In this document: positions 17,728 to 25,722 of the stretch, in pieces | Layout of the letters: each line of letters opens with the position of its first letter | Position numbering within the stretch: the stretch's first letter is position 1 | Assembly (NCBI GenBank): GCA_900540475.1 | Contig: UQGG01000005.1 | Coordinates: 145,525-209,524, forward strand | Source of the DNA: an uncultured Robinsoniella sp. | GTDB taxonomy: Bacteria > Bacillota > Clostridia > Lachnospirales > Lachnospiraceae | Direction of reading: 5' to 3' | Length of the DNA stretch: 64,000 bases | The notes under the pieces: model-generated | The model's input: only the letters and a program-made list of their open reading frames with translations | Told to the model about the DNA's origin: nothing | Databases searched by the model: none | Translations under genes and position numbers: made by a program

Positions 17728-18060
17728 ATGTTGCAGTTAGTTGTTAATAGAAATTTAAAAACACAGGAAGAAAGGAATATTGGGGAAATCATAGAAATAG
17801 CAATGTGCGAAAAAGAAGAACAATTCAAAAAAATGTTAGACAGAACGTGCTATTTAACATCAGATACCGGATGGTCAGGGACCGTAAAGCTTTACCGGTG
17901 TGGTTATTATATAGAGTTAGAAGGAACAAGAAGCGTTTTTAAGTGTTTCCTGGATAATTGCAACAATGTTATAAGGAAACCTAGAAACATAGAGATAGAA
18001 CAAAAATACAGCATTTCAGGAAATAACACAGAGATACATCATATAAGATTTTGCAAATAG
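17728..18060 (+). CDS. 110-aa protein of unknown function
   Basis: ATG after ATGGGGGAAA. The first 40 residues look helical and charged (IGEIIEIAMCEKEEQFKKML), followed by a beta-rich part with several Cys (CYLTSD, YRCGYYIELEG, KCFLDNC). No family was recognised. It lies in the same operon, with short gaps filled by hairpin elements. Confidence 0.6.
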   Translation: MLQLVVNRNLKTQEERNIGEIIEIAMCEKEEQFKKMLDRTCYLTSDTGWSGTVKLYRCGYYIELEGTRSVFKCFLDNCNNVIRKPRNIEIEQKYSISGNNTEIHHIRFCK

Positions 18061-18070
18061 ATCAACCACT

Positions 18071-18085
18071 CGCCGGGGAGCGGCG
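18071..18085 (+). promoter_or_regulatory. Hairpin-RBS element before the gene at 18103
   Basis: CGCCG, loop GGGAG, CGGCG (perfect 5 bp), then GGAGAAAGCAGGGGAGT and ATG. It has the same loop and 3' context as 16586 but a different stem sequence. Confidence 0.75.
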
Positions 18086-18102
18086 GGAGAAAGCAGGGGA
18101 GT

Positions 18103-18453
18103 ATGAGAAGCAGAGTAATGAAAAGAGCATGGGAGATCAAAAAATTTACAAAATATACATTTGCGAAAGCATTAAAATTTTCCTGGAAAGTGGAAAAAGA
18201 CGAACCGGAAAATTTCCAGTTAGATGTCATGTTCAGCCTTAAGTACCCAGGCGAATTTGATGACGATTGGGAAGCAATGGAAAGTAATAGATTGGAAGCG
18301 TGCAAAAAATGCCGCATTCTACAAAAACTGTTTGACGAAAGCAATGATTTTTTATGGGATACCGGAGCAGTATTCAATAAAGAAGATGCGCAATACAATG
18401 AGTTTCTTAGAAATTTATTGGATACATATAAAAAAATAGCAACTGAATATTAA
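18103..18453 (+). CDS. 116-aa protein of unknown function
   Basis: ATG behind AGGGGAG. The N-terminus is basic and helical, followed by SLKYPGEFDDDWEAMESNRLE and a helical C-terminus. No known family was recognised. It is translated from its own hairpin-RBS unit in the island operon. Confidence 0.6.
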   Translation: MRSRVMKRAWEIKKFTKYTFAKALKFSWKVEKDEPENFQLDVMFSLKYPGEFDDDWEAMESNRLEACKKCRILQKLFDESNDFLWDTGAVFNKEDAQYNEFLRNLLDTYKKIATEY

Positions 18454-18470
18454 ATCTAGTGCCACCCGAA

Positions 18471-18489
18471 CCCGGTCGGGAATACCGGG
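18471..18489 (+). promoter_or_regulatory. Hairpin-RBS element before the gene at 18504
   Basis: CCCGGT and ACCGGG form a perfect 6-bp stem with loop CGGGAAT, followed by AGAAAGAAGG and ATG. Confidence 0.75.
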
Positions 18490-18503
18490 AGAAAGAAGGA
18501 ATT

Positions 18504-18683
18504 ATGCAAATAAGTGAAACTATAGTAAATAAAACAGGATCATATCTTACAAGTTATGGATATAAGCCTTGTTTTATAAAAAGGTATTTCACATTATACG
18601 GTGATGAATTTGCGGATATATCTACACCGTTGGGACAAAAAACACATGTAAAGAAATGGAGAGTCATAGAGGACAGAGACTAA
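18504..18683 (+). CDS. 59-aa basic protein of unknown function
   Basis: The start at 18504 follows AGAAGGA. An upstream in-frame ATG at 18459 would be translated through the hairpin and is rejected. The protein (MQISETIVNKTGSYLTSYG and onward) contains several aromatic and basic residues. No family was recognised. Confidence 0.55.
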   Translation: MQISETIVNKTGSYLTSYGYKPCFIKRYFTLYGDEFADISTPLGQKTHVKKWRVIEDRD

Positions 18684-18700
18684 TAAATATAACACGCACA

Positions 18701-18714
18701 CGGAGGAAAAACCG
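18701..18714 (+). promoter_or_regulatory. Weak hairpin-RBS element
   Basis: Only CGG/CCG can pair, but GGGAGAAAGAAGG follows exactly as in the other elements, before the ATG at 18733. Confidence 0.45.
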
Positions 18715-18732
18715 GGAGAAAGAAGGTAAAGT

Positions 18733-19317
18733 ATGAGAGAAGTAGTTGTAAAAAAAGTGAAATTTGATAGCACAGATTATTGTGATCACAGATACTCTTT
18801 TATGTTGATAAAAATAGACCATTTTTATCATGAAATTCAATTTGAAACTGTCGGGGGAGCCGCCCCGAATATTAAGGCAGTTTTGAATTTTTTACTAACA
18901 GATAAGGATGTCCGTCAGGAACTAATATGGGCATGTAAAGAGTATAAGAGAAAATACCCCATTTTCTTTAAATATCACGAGGGAATGTCAGGTGCTAGGA
19001 ATATAACACTCTGTTATTCCAAAGTATCACACGATTGGGCAGCCAGTTATAAGCCAAAACAAAAAACTGCTTATAATTTGCATATTTCGTGTGCAAATAA
19101 ATTAAATGATGGGATTAATGATATCTTTTCCGGAGATCTTCTCGATTTAATAAACTTTTTTATAAAAGAAGAGGAAATCCATTGTGAAAGATATCAGTTT
19201 TTAGAAAATTTGGATCACATAAAAACAAAATTATTTAAGCGCAAGCATTACCAATACTTACGCTACAGGCATAAGGAATTATTTACAGTAGATTCTTTAT
19301 GCTATTCCAAAAAATAA
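18733..19317 (+). CDS. 194-aa protein of unknown function
   Basis: ATG behind AGAAGGTAAAGT. It is a mixed alpha/beta protein with a histidine- and aromatic-rich first half (KIDHFYHEIQFETVGG) and a basic C-terminus. It is the largest of the operon's small proteins before 20 kb. No catalytic motif or family was recognised. Confidence 0.6.
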   Translation: MREVVVKKVKFDSTDYCDHRYSFMLIKIDHFYHEIQFETVGGAAPNIKAVLNFLLTDKDVRQELIWACKEYKRKYPIFFKYHEGMSGARNITLCYSKVSHDWAASYKPKQKTAYNLHISCANKLNDGINDIFSGDLLDLINFFIKEEEIHCERYQFLENLDHIKTKLFKRKHYQYLRYRHKELFTVDSLCYSKK

Positions 19318-19335
19318 ATATTTAAGCGACCCGTA

Positions 19336-19355
19336 CCCGGTCGGGAATCACCGGG
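19336..19355 (+). promoter_or_regulatory. Hairpin-RBS element before the gene at 19370
   Basis: CCCGGT/ACCGGG stem with 8-nt loop CGGGAATC, then GAGAAAGAATG and ATG. It is nearly identical to 18471 and probably a duplicate of it. Confidence 0.7.
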
Positions 19356-19369
19356 AGAAAGAATGAATT

Positions 19370-19600
19370 ATGAAGGATAGCATTGAACGCATAAATAAAA
19401 TACTGGTAAGGTATGGGGAGAGTGCAATGCGGTATGATATACGGGCAGAAACAAACGTATATCTCGCGAAAGAGTTATTAAAATGCAACATGGAGGATTC
19501 TTCGCTTCTTGCAATATTAGAGCGATTACTTCAAGGAAATGAGCCGTTGGGATATATACATGATGTATTAAAAACCCATTATCAAAGTATTAATACGTAA
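19370..19600 (+). CDS. 76-aa helical protein of unknown function
   Basis: ATG after GAAAGAATGA. The protein is predicted to be all-helical (ERINKILVRYGES, AKELLKCNMEDSSLLAILERLLQG). No family was recognised. It is part of the same operon. Confidence 0.55.
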   Translation: MKDSIERINKILVRYGESAMRYDIRAETNVYLAKELLKCNMEDSSLLAILERLLQGNEPLGYIHDVLKTHYQSINT

Positions 19601-19626
19601 GACGTTGCAACACTATAAAATTTATA

Positions 19627-19641
19627 GCCGCCAGGAGCGGC
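19627..19641 (+). promoter_or_regulatory. Hairpin-RBS element before the gene at 19658
   Basis: GCCGC, loop CAGGA, GCGGC (perfect 5 bp), then AGAAAGAAGG and ATG. This is a third distinct stem sequence at the same position relative to the start. Confidence 0.75.
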
Positions 19642-19657
19642 AGAAAGAAGGTAAAAT

Positions 19658-20017
19658 ATGAGTAAAGTAAAAGAAAACGTTCTTAAAGAAAGAGGGCTAA
19701 AAGAACCTAAATTCCAAATAGGAGATAAGGCTTTTGGAATTTACCGTGAGTATGAAGCGGGATATGAAAAAATGGAAGGATACATAAAAGAAATAAACGC
19801 TAGTAATTTTATATATTGTTATGGACAAGAAGAACCGGATAAAATAATATATAGAATAACGGGCTTCTACGAAGAAATAGAAGAAAATTTTCTATTCGAA
19901 ACGGAAAAGGAGCGGGACGCAGAATATAACAGATTGGAAGAACAGAGAAAGGAGGAAATAAGGAAAAAACTTAGAGAAGAAATTGAAACATTAGGAAGAA
20001 AGCTACAAAGTATATAA
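19658..20017 (+). CDS. 119-aa protein with C-terminal coiled coil
   Basis: ATG behind AGAAGGTAAA. The first 75 residues form a small domain (FQIGDKAFGIYREYEAGYEKMEG). From about residue 80 the sequence is a strongly charged heptad-like helix rich in Glu and Arg/Lys. No family was recognised. It is the last gene of the hairpin-RBS operon. Confidence 0.6.
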   Translation: MSKVKENVLKERGLKEPKFQIGDKAFGIYREYEAGYEKMEGYIKEINASNFIYCYGQEEPDKIIYRITGFYEEIEENFLFETEKERDAEYNRLEEQRKEEIRKKLREEIETLGRKLQSI

Positions 20018-20096
20018 TTATACAATAAAATATAACTGAATAATACCCGTCCCGGTTTTCCCGCCAGGACAAGAGCAACTTATAAGATGCCATTTA

Positions 20097-20125
20097 TTGA
20101 CAATGGTTTAATAAAAACGTATACT
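20097..20125 (+). promoter_or_regulatory. Consensus sigma-70-type promoter
   Basis: TTGACA, 17 nt, TATACT, located 27 nt before the zinc-ribbon gene. No operator palindrome like those of the other island promoters is present, so this gene is probably expressed independently. Confidence 0.75.
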
Positions 20126-20151
20126 AAATTAGAATTATGGGAGGTAAATAA

Positions 20152-20547
20152 ATGGATGTGGAAAAAGTAAAAGTCTGCCTAGAATGTGGAAGCAAATTTC
20201 AGACCAATGACAACCGTGTCAAATATTGTTCTGACGAATGCAGACGCAGTTCAGCGCTCAATAAAGTAAAGAAGTGCCAAAAAGTAAAGGAAAAGAAATC
20301 GAATATTACAAAAACATGCTGTATTTGTGGCAAAGATTTTGTAGACACCACAATAAACCACTGTAAAAACACTTGTTCAGAGGAATGCAGGCGGGAAAAG
20401 TGGCGTATGAATTGGGAAAAATGGAAAACAGAAAATCCGGAGAGCTATAAGCAATCACAAAAAAAGTCAATCCTCAGAAAAGAAAAAATAGGATATTGGA
20501 AAAAATACAGGATTAAAAAACGATTGAAAACTATAAAAAAAAATTGA
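20152..20547 (+). CDS. Double zinc-ribbon/treble-clef-like small protein
   Basis: 131 aa, ATG after GGGAGG. Two Cys modules are visible: CLECG with KYCSDEC, and CCICG with NTCSEEC, each likely binding Zn. A long basic helical tail follows (KKSILRKEKIGYWKKYRIKKRLKTIK). The layout suggests a nucleic-acid-binding protein of a mobile element. The exact family is not recognised. Confidence 0.6.
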   Translation: MDVEKVKVCLECGSKFQTNDNRVKYCSDECRRSSALNKVKKCQKVKEKKSNITKTCCICGKDFVDTTINHCKNTCSEECRREKWRMNWEKWKTENPESYKQSQKKSILRKEKIGYWKKYRIKKRLKTIKKN

Positions 20548-20684
20548 CAATATTGTTCACGTACTATATAATAAAATTATCTTAATACCAATATAAGTTG
20601 TGTTTAAAAGGTGTTACAGGTAGCTAATAATTAATAGTAACGTGAAGCGTATTGAAACAATTTTAAATTAATAGTAGCAATTTT

Positions 20685-20713
20685 AAAGCCCTGGAAATTT
20701 CTTCCGGGGCTTT
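20685..20713 (+). terminator. Intrinsic terminator of the AGCCC...GGGGCT family
   Basis: AAAGCCC(T)GG pairs with CCGGGGCTTT. It is preceded by an AATTAATAGTAGCAA stretch that also precedes the hairpin at 15134. The 20548-20743 gap contains nothing else supported. Confidence 0.65.
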
Positions 20714-20743
20714 ACTCATAAACAAAATAAGGAGGACGAGGGA

Positions 20744-21019
20744 ATGAATAAAACCGTAGCAAGAGCGAAAGAATTGCAAACAGACGTATATAAAGGATAC
20801 CTGCCAGAATTAGAGGTGGGGGAAGAAGTAACAATGAATGATTTATGGGACGGAAACGGGGAAGTACCCGAAGAAAGTTATTCGATAAAATTAACAGATT
20901 ATGGGATGGACGGCAACTCGAACGTGCCTGTATGGATTAATTACGAATTTGATATAATAGAGGAAAATGAAAACCCTCTGGATATCGTAATTAAAATAAC
21001 TGGTATAGATTTACTCTAA
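20744..21019 (+). CDS. 91-aa acidic protein, third member of the local family
   Basis: ATG after AAGGAGGACGAGG. It shares ELEVGEEV, DLWDGNGE, EENENPL and VIKITGI with the proteins at 15948 and 16671, with an extra N-terminal helix. It is 12 nt upstream of the 262-aa gene and likely co-translated. Function is unknown. Confidence 0.65.
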   Translation: MNKTVARAKELQTDVYKGYLPELEVGEEVTMNDLWDGNGEVPEESYSIKLTDYGMDGNSNVPVWINYEFDIIEENENPLDIVIKITGIDLL

Positions 21020-21031
21020 GGAGGACCGCAA

Positions 21032-21820
21032 ATGGTAGAAGCCGCATTAAATATAATAGGAAACAACCTGGAGTATGTGGCCTTAAGCTGCCACAGGATA
21101 AGCCCTGCTAGATACATCCTGGTGGACAGCGCCGGATGCTTTAAAGAAGTAAGCCGGGAACGCTTCGAATATAATAGCAAATACGCTGCCTGGGACTATT
21201 ACTCGCAGGTAATATCCATAAACAAGGTTATAGCCAGCAAACTAATAACCAGCAATAATTATCTATCTTTCTTTATCAGAGATTTTTCTAAATTAAAGAT
21301 CGAAGATATAGAAAAATACTATTCCAAATTTAATATACCAGAAGATAGAATGTGGATCCCGGAGTGGATCGCACAGAATGTATTTAATTTTGGCAATGGG
21401 AAAAAAGCAGATATGGTAAAGGTTTTCTTCCAGGGAACGCTGGAGGAATACCGGAATGCCGGAATGGACTACTTGTATAACAAATCTATTACGTCCGATA
21501 AAAGGTATTACCAGGATCCGAATGCCGGCGCGCCGTTGGGCATAGGATTAAATGCAAAAAAGCCATACATACAAAGCCGGAACAGACAGACGTTCGGAGT
21601 GGATCGTGACCAGGGCATCAGGTATAAGATGTTTTACGATATTTTAAAGTCCCTGTGCAAGAGAGGGTACCCCATGCTGTACGTAAGAGACAACGGGGAG
21701 CTGGTTCCGATGGATCCGCGGGATAAAGAAAGTCAATTCGTCCCACAATCTATGTTATTTGTATCCAAGATCAACCAGCGTGGAGAGCTGGAGATCATAC
21801 ATATGGATACAGTACCGTAA
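21032..21820 (+). CDS. 262-aa island protein of unknown function
   Basis: ATG after AAGGAGGACC. The N-terminal alpha/beta part is followed by a conserved-looking C-terminal block (GIRYKMFYDILKSLCKRGYPMLYVRDNGELVPMDP, kept short here: GIRYKMFYDILKSL). That block is duplicated in decayed form at 28647, and its tail again at 17047. This implies repeated gain and loss of this gene in the island. No known family or catalytic motif was recognised. Confidence 0.6.
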   Translation: MVEAALNIIGNNLEYVALSCHRISPARYILVDSAGCFKEVSRERFEYNSKYAAWDYYSQVISINKVIASKLITSNNYLSFFIRDFSKLKIEDIEKYYSKFNIPEDRMWIPEWIAQNVFNFGNGKKADMVKVFFQGTLEEYRNAGMDYLYNKSITSDKRYYQDPNAGAPLGIGLNAKKPYIQSRNRQTFGVDRDQGIRYKMFYDILKSLCKRGYPMLYVRDNGELVPMDPRDKESQFVPQSMLFVSKINQRGELEIIHMDTVP

Positions 21821-21822
21821 AG

Positions 21823-21855
21823 AATAGCCCTAGAATTTAATTCCCGGGCTATTTT
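21823..21855 (+). terminator. Intrinsic terminator after the 262-aa gene
   Basis: AATAGCCC pairs with GGGCTATT and is followed by TTTTC. It lies immediately after the TAA. Confidence 0.8.
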
Positions 21856-21917
21856 TCAACTTCAGGACAAAAAGTTCTGGTAATTTCCTCTGGGCTAATG
21901 ATTTCATATAAAAGGGT

Positions 21918-21944
21918 ATAGCCCGGATATGGATTCCGGGCTAT
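21918..21944. terminator. Second hairpin before the Ku gene
   Basis: Perfect 9-bp stem ATAGCCCGG/CCGGGCTAT with a 9-nt loop, 63 nt after the first terminator. It lacks a strong U tract and looks like a duplicated, altered terminator. Confidence 0.5.
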
Positions 21945-22072
21945 GAGTCATATATATTAACAATAGTTGTTAATACACTAATAGTATAATATTTGAAAGT
22001 AAAAAATGCAAGCTATTTATACATAAATTTCTTTACAGTTGCTAAAGCTAAAAAATAAAAAGAGGTGTTTTT

Positions 22073-22843
22073 ATGGCAGTAGCACACAAAGGTAGTATAT
22101 CAATGGGGCTGGTATTAATTCCGGTAGGAATGTATAAATCAACCGTAGACAATGATATTCATTTTAACCAGCTTGATAAAGAGAGCAAGGCAAGGATTAA
22201 GTATAAAAAATACTGCAGTCACTGCGGAAAGGAAGTAACCACGGCGGACATCGTCAAGGGTTATGAATACGAAAAAGACAGGTACGTCATCATGACGGAC
22301 GAAGATTTGGAGAAAATCAAGACGAAAAAAGATAAAACTATTCATATTATACAATTTGCGAAAATAAGTGAAGTTGATATGATTTATTACGAAAAAGATT
22401 ATTATGCAATTCCAGATACCGGCGCAGAAAAAGCTTATGAGTTATTACGTCAGGCATTACTGGGTCAGAAAAAGGTAGCTATTGCGAAGTCTGTAATTGG
22501 AACTAAAGAAAAACTTTTGGTGCTTTACCCCACAAAAGAGGGCATGATTGTTAAAACGCTTTATTATTACGATGAAATAGCGGCCGTTCCTAAACAGTTA
22601 CCTAAAATACAAATGGACAAGAACGAACTGGATATGGCAAAGTTATTAATCGAAAACATGACAAAACCTTTTGTTGCTGCTGAATTCCATGACGAGTATC
22701 AGGAAAGGCTGCGGGATGCAATTATGCAAAAGATCCAGGGACAGGAGATTGTTACCGCAGATCAGGGACCGGAAGGAAACAATATAGTTAATCTTATGGA
22801 TGCACTGGAGAAGAGCATAGAACTAACCAGGGGAATGGCTTAA
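22073..22843 (+). CDS. ku: Ku, bacterial non-homologous end-joining protein
   Basis: 256 aa, ATG after AGAGGTG. The bacterial Ku core is clear: SISMGLVLIPVGMYK at the N-terminus, the YCSHCGKEV and DIVKGYEYEKDRYVIMTDEDL region, and DELD-like helices toward the C-terminus. It forms a DNA-end-binding ring that recruits LigD. Its stop codon abuts the ligD ATG, so the two are co-translated. Length is close to other bacterial Ku proteins. Location in an island of small unknown genes suggests transfer; the promoter is not clear, with only a TATAAT near 21985. Confidence 0.95.
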   Translation: MAVAHKGSISMGLVLIPVGMYKSTVDNDIHFNQLDKESKARIKYKKYCSHCGKEVTTADIVKGYEYEKDRYVIMTDEDLEKIKTKKDKTIHIIQFAKISEVDMIYYEKDYYAIPDTGAEKAYELLRQALLGQKKVAIAKSVIGTKEKLLVLYPTKEGMIVKTLYYYDEIAAVPKQLPKIQMDKNELDMAKLLIENMTKPFVAAEFHDEYQERLRDAIMQKIQGQEIVTADQGPEGNNIVNLMDALEKSIELTRGMA

Positions 22844-23770
22844 ATGGATATCTTCAACGAGCGCAAGGTGGATCCGATGCTAATTGCTGAAATGAAGGAG
22901 CCATTTAACAACCCAAAATGGATATATGAGTTAAAGTTAGATGGTTGTCGGTGCATTGCGTATTTGGACCGTAAAAGCGTGGATTTAAGGAATAAGAGAA
23001 ATCTTAAGTTACTGCAGAGGTTCCCGGAGTTAAAGGACATATTTAAACTTGTCACAGATAGATGTGTCTTAGATGGTGAACTCGTAGTAATGAAAAATGG
23101 CGTACCGGATTTCTATGAGTTACAGAGAAGAACGTTACTTTCGGATCCATTTAAAATACAAATGGCAGCGAACCGATACCCGGCATCTTTTGTTGCTTAC
23201 GATTGTCTTTATTATGAAGGCAAAGAGATAGCACTTACACCTTTGCTGGAAAGGAAAGAATTCTTAAAGAAATCATTTGGCGCTGAAACGGCTAGGTTTG
23301 CTATTTCCAGGTACATCCCAGAGAACGGAATTGGCCTATATAACGTAGCGGATCAGCGGGAGTTGGAAGGTGTTGTTGCTAAAAGAGCAGACAGCCTTTA
23401 CTTTATGGGCAAACGCTCAAAAGATTGGATAAAGTTCAAACGGATGGCGGATGAAGAGTATATAGTTACCGGGTATATTTATAAAGGTAAAAATATATAC
23501 AGCCTAGTGCTTGGAAGATATCGGAACGGAAGACTTCTATATAAAGGGCACATAACCGTGGGAGTTTCCGCCGGGGTTATAAAGACACTGGTTCCAACCG
23601 GCATAAATCCTTTTTCTATACTGCCCAAAGGAAATGAAAATGCCATATGGGTAGCACACCAGGTATGTACTGTGGAATACATGCCAAACACTAAAAATTC
23701 AATGCGACAACCTGTATTTAAAGGAATTAGAGCAGATATTGTACCGGAAGAAATAACAGAAGATAGTTAA
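22844..23770 (+). CDS. ligD: LigD-type ATP-dependent DNA ligase (ligase domain only)
   Basis: 308 aa. The adenylation motif KLDG (near residue 27, YELKLDGCRCIAY) and the motif with EGVVAKR are present, with an OB-fold C-terminus (EYIVTGYIYKGKN, TVEYMPNTKNSMRQPVFKG). It seals DNA ends brought together by Ku. The primase/polymerase and phosphoesterase domains of full LigD are absent, so gap filling must come from other enzymes. It starts immediately after Ku and is followed by a terminator and then the group II intron. Confidence 0.93.
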   Translation: MDIFNERKVDPMLIAEMKEPFNNPKWIYELKLDGCRCIAYLDRKSVDLRNKRNLKLLQRFPELKDIFKLVTDRCVLDGELVVMKNGVPDFYELQRRTLLSDPFKIQMAANRYPASFVAYDCLYYEGKEIALTPLLERKEFLKKSFGAETARFAISRYIPENGIGLYNVADQRELEGVVAKRADSLYFMGKRSKDWIKFKRMADEEYIVTGYIYKGKNIYSLVLGRYRNGRLLYKGHITVGVSAGVIKTLVPTGINPFSILPKGNENAIWVAHQVCTVEYMPNTKNSMRQPVFKGIRADIVPEEITEDS

Positions 23771-23778
23771 ATTTGTCT

Positions 23779-23817
23779 AAACAAGAGGTAGGCACACTTC
23801 GTACCTACCTCTTGTTT
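23779..23817 (+). terminator. Intrinsic terminator of the Ku-ligD transcript
   Basis: AAACAAGAGGTAGG pairs with CCTACCTCTTGTTT around an 11-nt loop. The group II intron begins 4 nt further on, a typical target for group IIC introns. Confidence 0.85.
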
Positions 23818-23821
23818 AATT

Positions 23822-25715
23822 GTGCGCCCGGCGGCGCACGTTTCTAACCGGTGCAAGTCCGGAATCCGCCCGGTAGTGGGAAGGATATAGCCGAAAGCAA
23901 GGGTGTCCATCGTGAGGTGGAATCTGAAGGAAGCTGGATGTGGGGAACATACTAACCCACGGGCAAATCTCTGGTCTGACGAACAGAAATCACATCAGGC
24001 TATGCATGAGGGTAAGACTGCAATCCAAGCTGAAGCCCGATAACTACACGGAATCATGTATGGTAAATGTGGCAGATGGATGGAGAGAAAGAAACGTGTG
24101 GTACCCGGGGAGGTCTGTGCGGAATGTCCCGGAAGGGATAACCATTATCGTGAGGTATTGCTGAACGTACAGAAGTCAGCCGAGGTCGTAGTAGTCGAGA
24201 GATGAAGGGCCGAATCAACAGGAGTCTTTAGTACAACCGGGAAAGGGGGAAAGAACATTGGGTACAGAAAACAAAGATAGCTGCTCACAAAGAGATAGCG
24301 CGGAACGTGAAGGGTATGTGAGAGCGCACCGTTCTTTCCGTCGGATATGGAAGGAAAGAGACAGTGCACAGCCGGAACTCTTGGAGAAGATACTGCATAA
24401 GGACAACCTGAACAGAGCTTTTAAGAGAGTAAAGGCAAATAAGGGAGCGCCGGGAATCGACGGAATGACCGTAGAGGAGGCAGGTGACTACCTAAGGGAA
24501 AATCGAAAGGAACTGATAGAGAGAATCAAAAGGGGAAAATACAGCCCCGATCCAGTAAGACGAGTAGAGATTCCCAAGCCAGAGGGAGGGGTGCGAAAGC
24601 TTGGCATCCCAACAGTAAAAGACCGTATATTCCAGCAAGCCATAGGGCAGCAGCTCATGCCAATCTATGAGCCGCTGTTCTCGGAGAATAGTTATGGGTA
24701 CCGTCCGGGAAGAAGCGCAAAGGATGCCGTTTTAAAGGTAAAAGAGTATGCAGAACAGGGATACACGCATGCAGTTGTATTGGACTTGTCGAAATACTTT
24801 GATACTCTGAACCATGAACTGCTTTTAAATATCCTGCGCAGGGATGTAAAGGATGAAAGGGTTATCCAATGGATAAAGAGATACCTAAAGAGCGGTGTCA
24901 TGGAAAACGGTGTAGTCATGGAGACAGAGGAAGGTTCGCCGCAGGGAGGAAATATTTCACCGTTGCTGGCGAATGTCTATCTGAACGAGTTCGACCAGGA
25001 GTATGAGAAACGAGGAGTGGCTTTTATGCGTTATGCAGATGATATAGTATTGTTAGCCAAAAGTGACAGAGCCGCAAAGAGACTTCTGGAAACAAGCACG
25101 AAGTATCTGGAAGGGACGCTGAAACTGCAAGTGAACCAGAAGAAAAGCCGTGTAGTAAGTGTATTTGCGATCCGAAATTTTAAGTTTCTTGGCTTTACAT
25201 TGGGAAAGAACGGAAAGGGCATCTACGTCCGAGTTCATGGTAAGTCATGGAAGAAAATGAAGTCAAAACTGAAAGAACTTAGTTCCCGAAGGTCTGTTCA
25301 GAGCATACGCCCTTCGTTAGAAAAGATAAAGGTGTATATGCGGGGCTGGCTGAATTATTATGGAATTGCAGATATGAAAAACCGAATAGAGGAACTCAAC
25401 AAATGGCTATATCACAGAATCCGAATGTGTATATGGAAACAATGGAAGAAACCGAAAACGAAGGTGAAGAACCTGCTGAAAATGGGAGTGCCGAAAGATT
25501 TGGCATGGCAGGCAGGAAACAGCCGGAGAGGCTATTGGTTTACCACGCAAACGGTAGCGGTAAATATGGCAATGACAAAAGAAAGACTGATAAACAGTGG
25601 CTTTTATGATTTAGCCACAGCATATCAGTCTATGCACGACAACTGTTGAAACCGCCGTGTACCGAACGGTACGCACGGTGGTGTAAGAGGACGGGAGTTA
25701 ATCACTCCCTCCTAC
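23822..25715 (+). mobile_element. Group II intron, group IIC-like
   Basis: About 1.9 kb. The 5' end GTGCGCCCGG fits the GUGYG rule. A structured region of about 430 nt precedes the maturase. Downstream, a domain V-like hairpin (GCCGTGTACC/GGTACGCACGGT, about 25653-25684) and a domain VI-like hairpin (GGGAGTTAATCACTCCC, about 25693-25709, with a bulged A) end near ...CCTAC. Insertion directly behind a terminator stem and the small ORF without an obvious endonuclease domain are features of group IIC. Exact ends are inferred. Confidence 0.85.
24258..25649 (+). CDS. ltrA: Group II intron reverse transcriptase/maturase
   Basis: 463 aa, TTG start after AAAGGGGGAAAG. Reverse-transcriptase blocks are evident: GAPGIDGMTVEE, PKPEGGVRKLGIP, YGYRPGRSAKDAV, the catalytic YADD (MRYADDIVLLAKS) and QGGNISPLLANVYLNEFD. 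A maturase (X) domain follows (RGWLNYYGIADM). No HNH endonuclease is recognisable at the C-terminus. It splices the intron RNA and copies it into new DNA targets. The frame is intact, so the intron may be active. Confidence 0.95.
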   Translation: MGTENKDSCSQRDSAEREGYVRAHRSFRRIWKERDSAQPELLEKILHKDNLNRAFKRVKANKGAPGIDGMTVEEAGDYLRENRKELIERIKRGKYSPDPVRRVEIPKPEGGVRKLGIPTVKDRIFQQAIGQQLMPIYEPLFSENSYGYRPGRSAKDAVLKVKEYAEQGYTHAVVLDLSKYFDTLNHELLLNILRRDVKDERVIQWIKRYLKSGVMENGVVMETEEGSPQGGNISPLLANVYLNEFDQEYEKRGVAFMRYADDIVLLAKSDRAAKRLLETSTKYLEGTLKLQVNQKKSRVVSVFAIRNFKFLGFTLGKNGKGIYVRVHGKSWKKMKSKLKELSSRRSVQSIRPSLEKIKVYMRGWLNYYGIADMKNRIEELNKWLYHRIRMCIWKQWKKPKTKVKNLLKMGVPKDLAWQAGNSRRGYWFTTQTVAVNMAMTKERLINSGFYDLATAYQSMHDNC

Positions 25716-25722
25716 TTGATTT

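Noticed and set aside
23822..25715. Insertion sequence
   Set aside because: The ORF is a reverse transcriptase with a YADD motif, and RNA-intron ends are visible instead of terminal inverted repeats.
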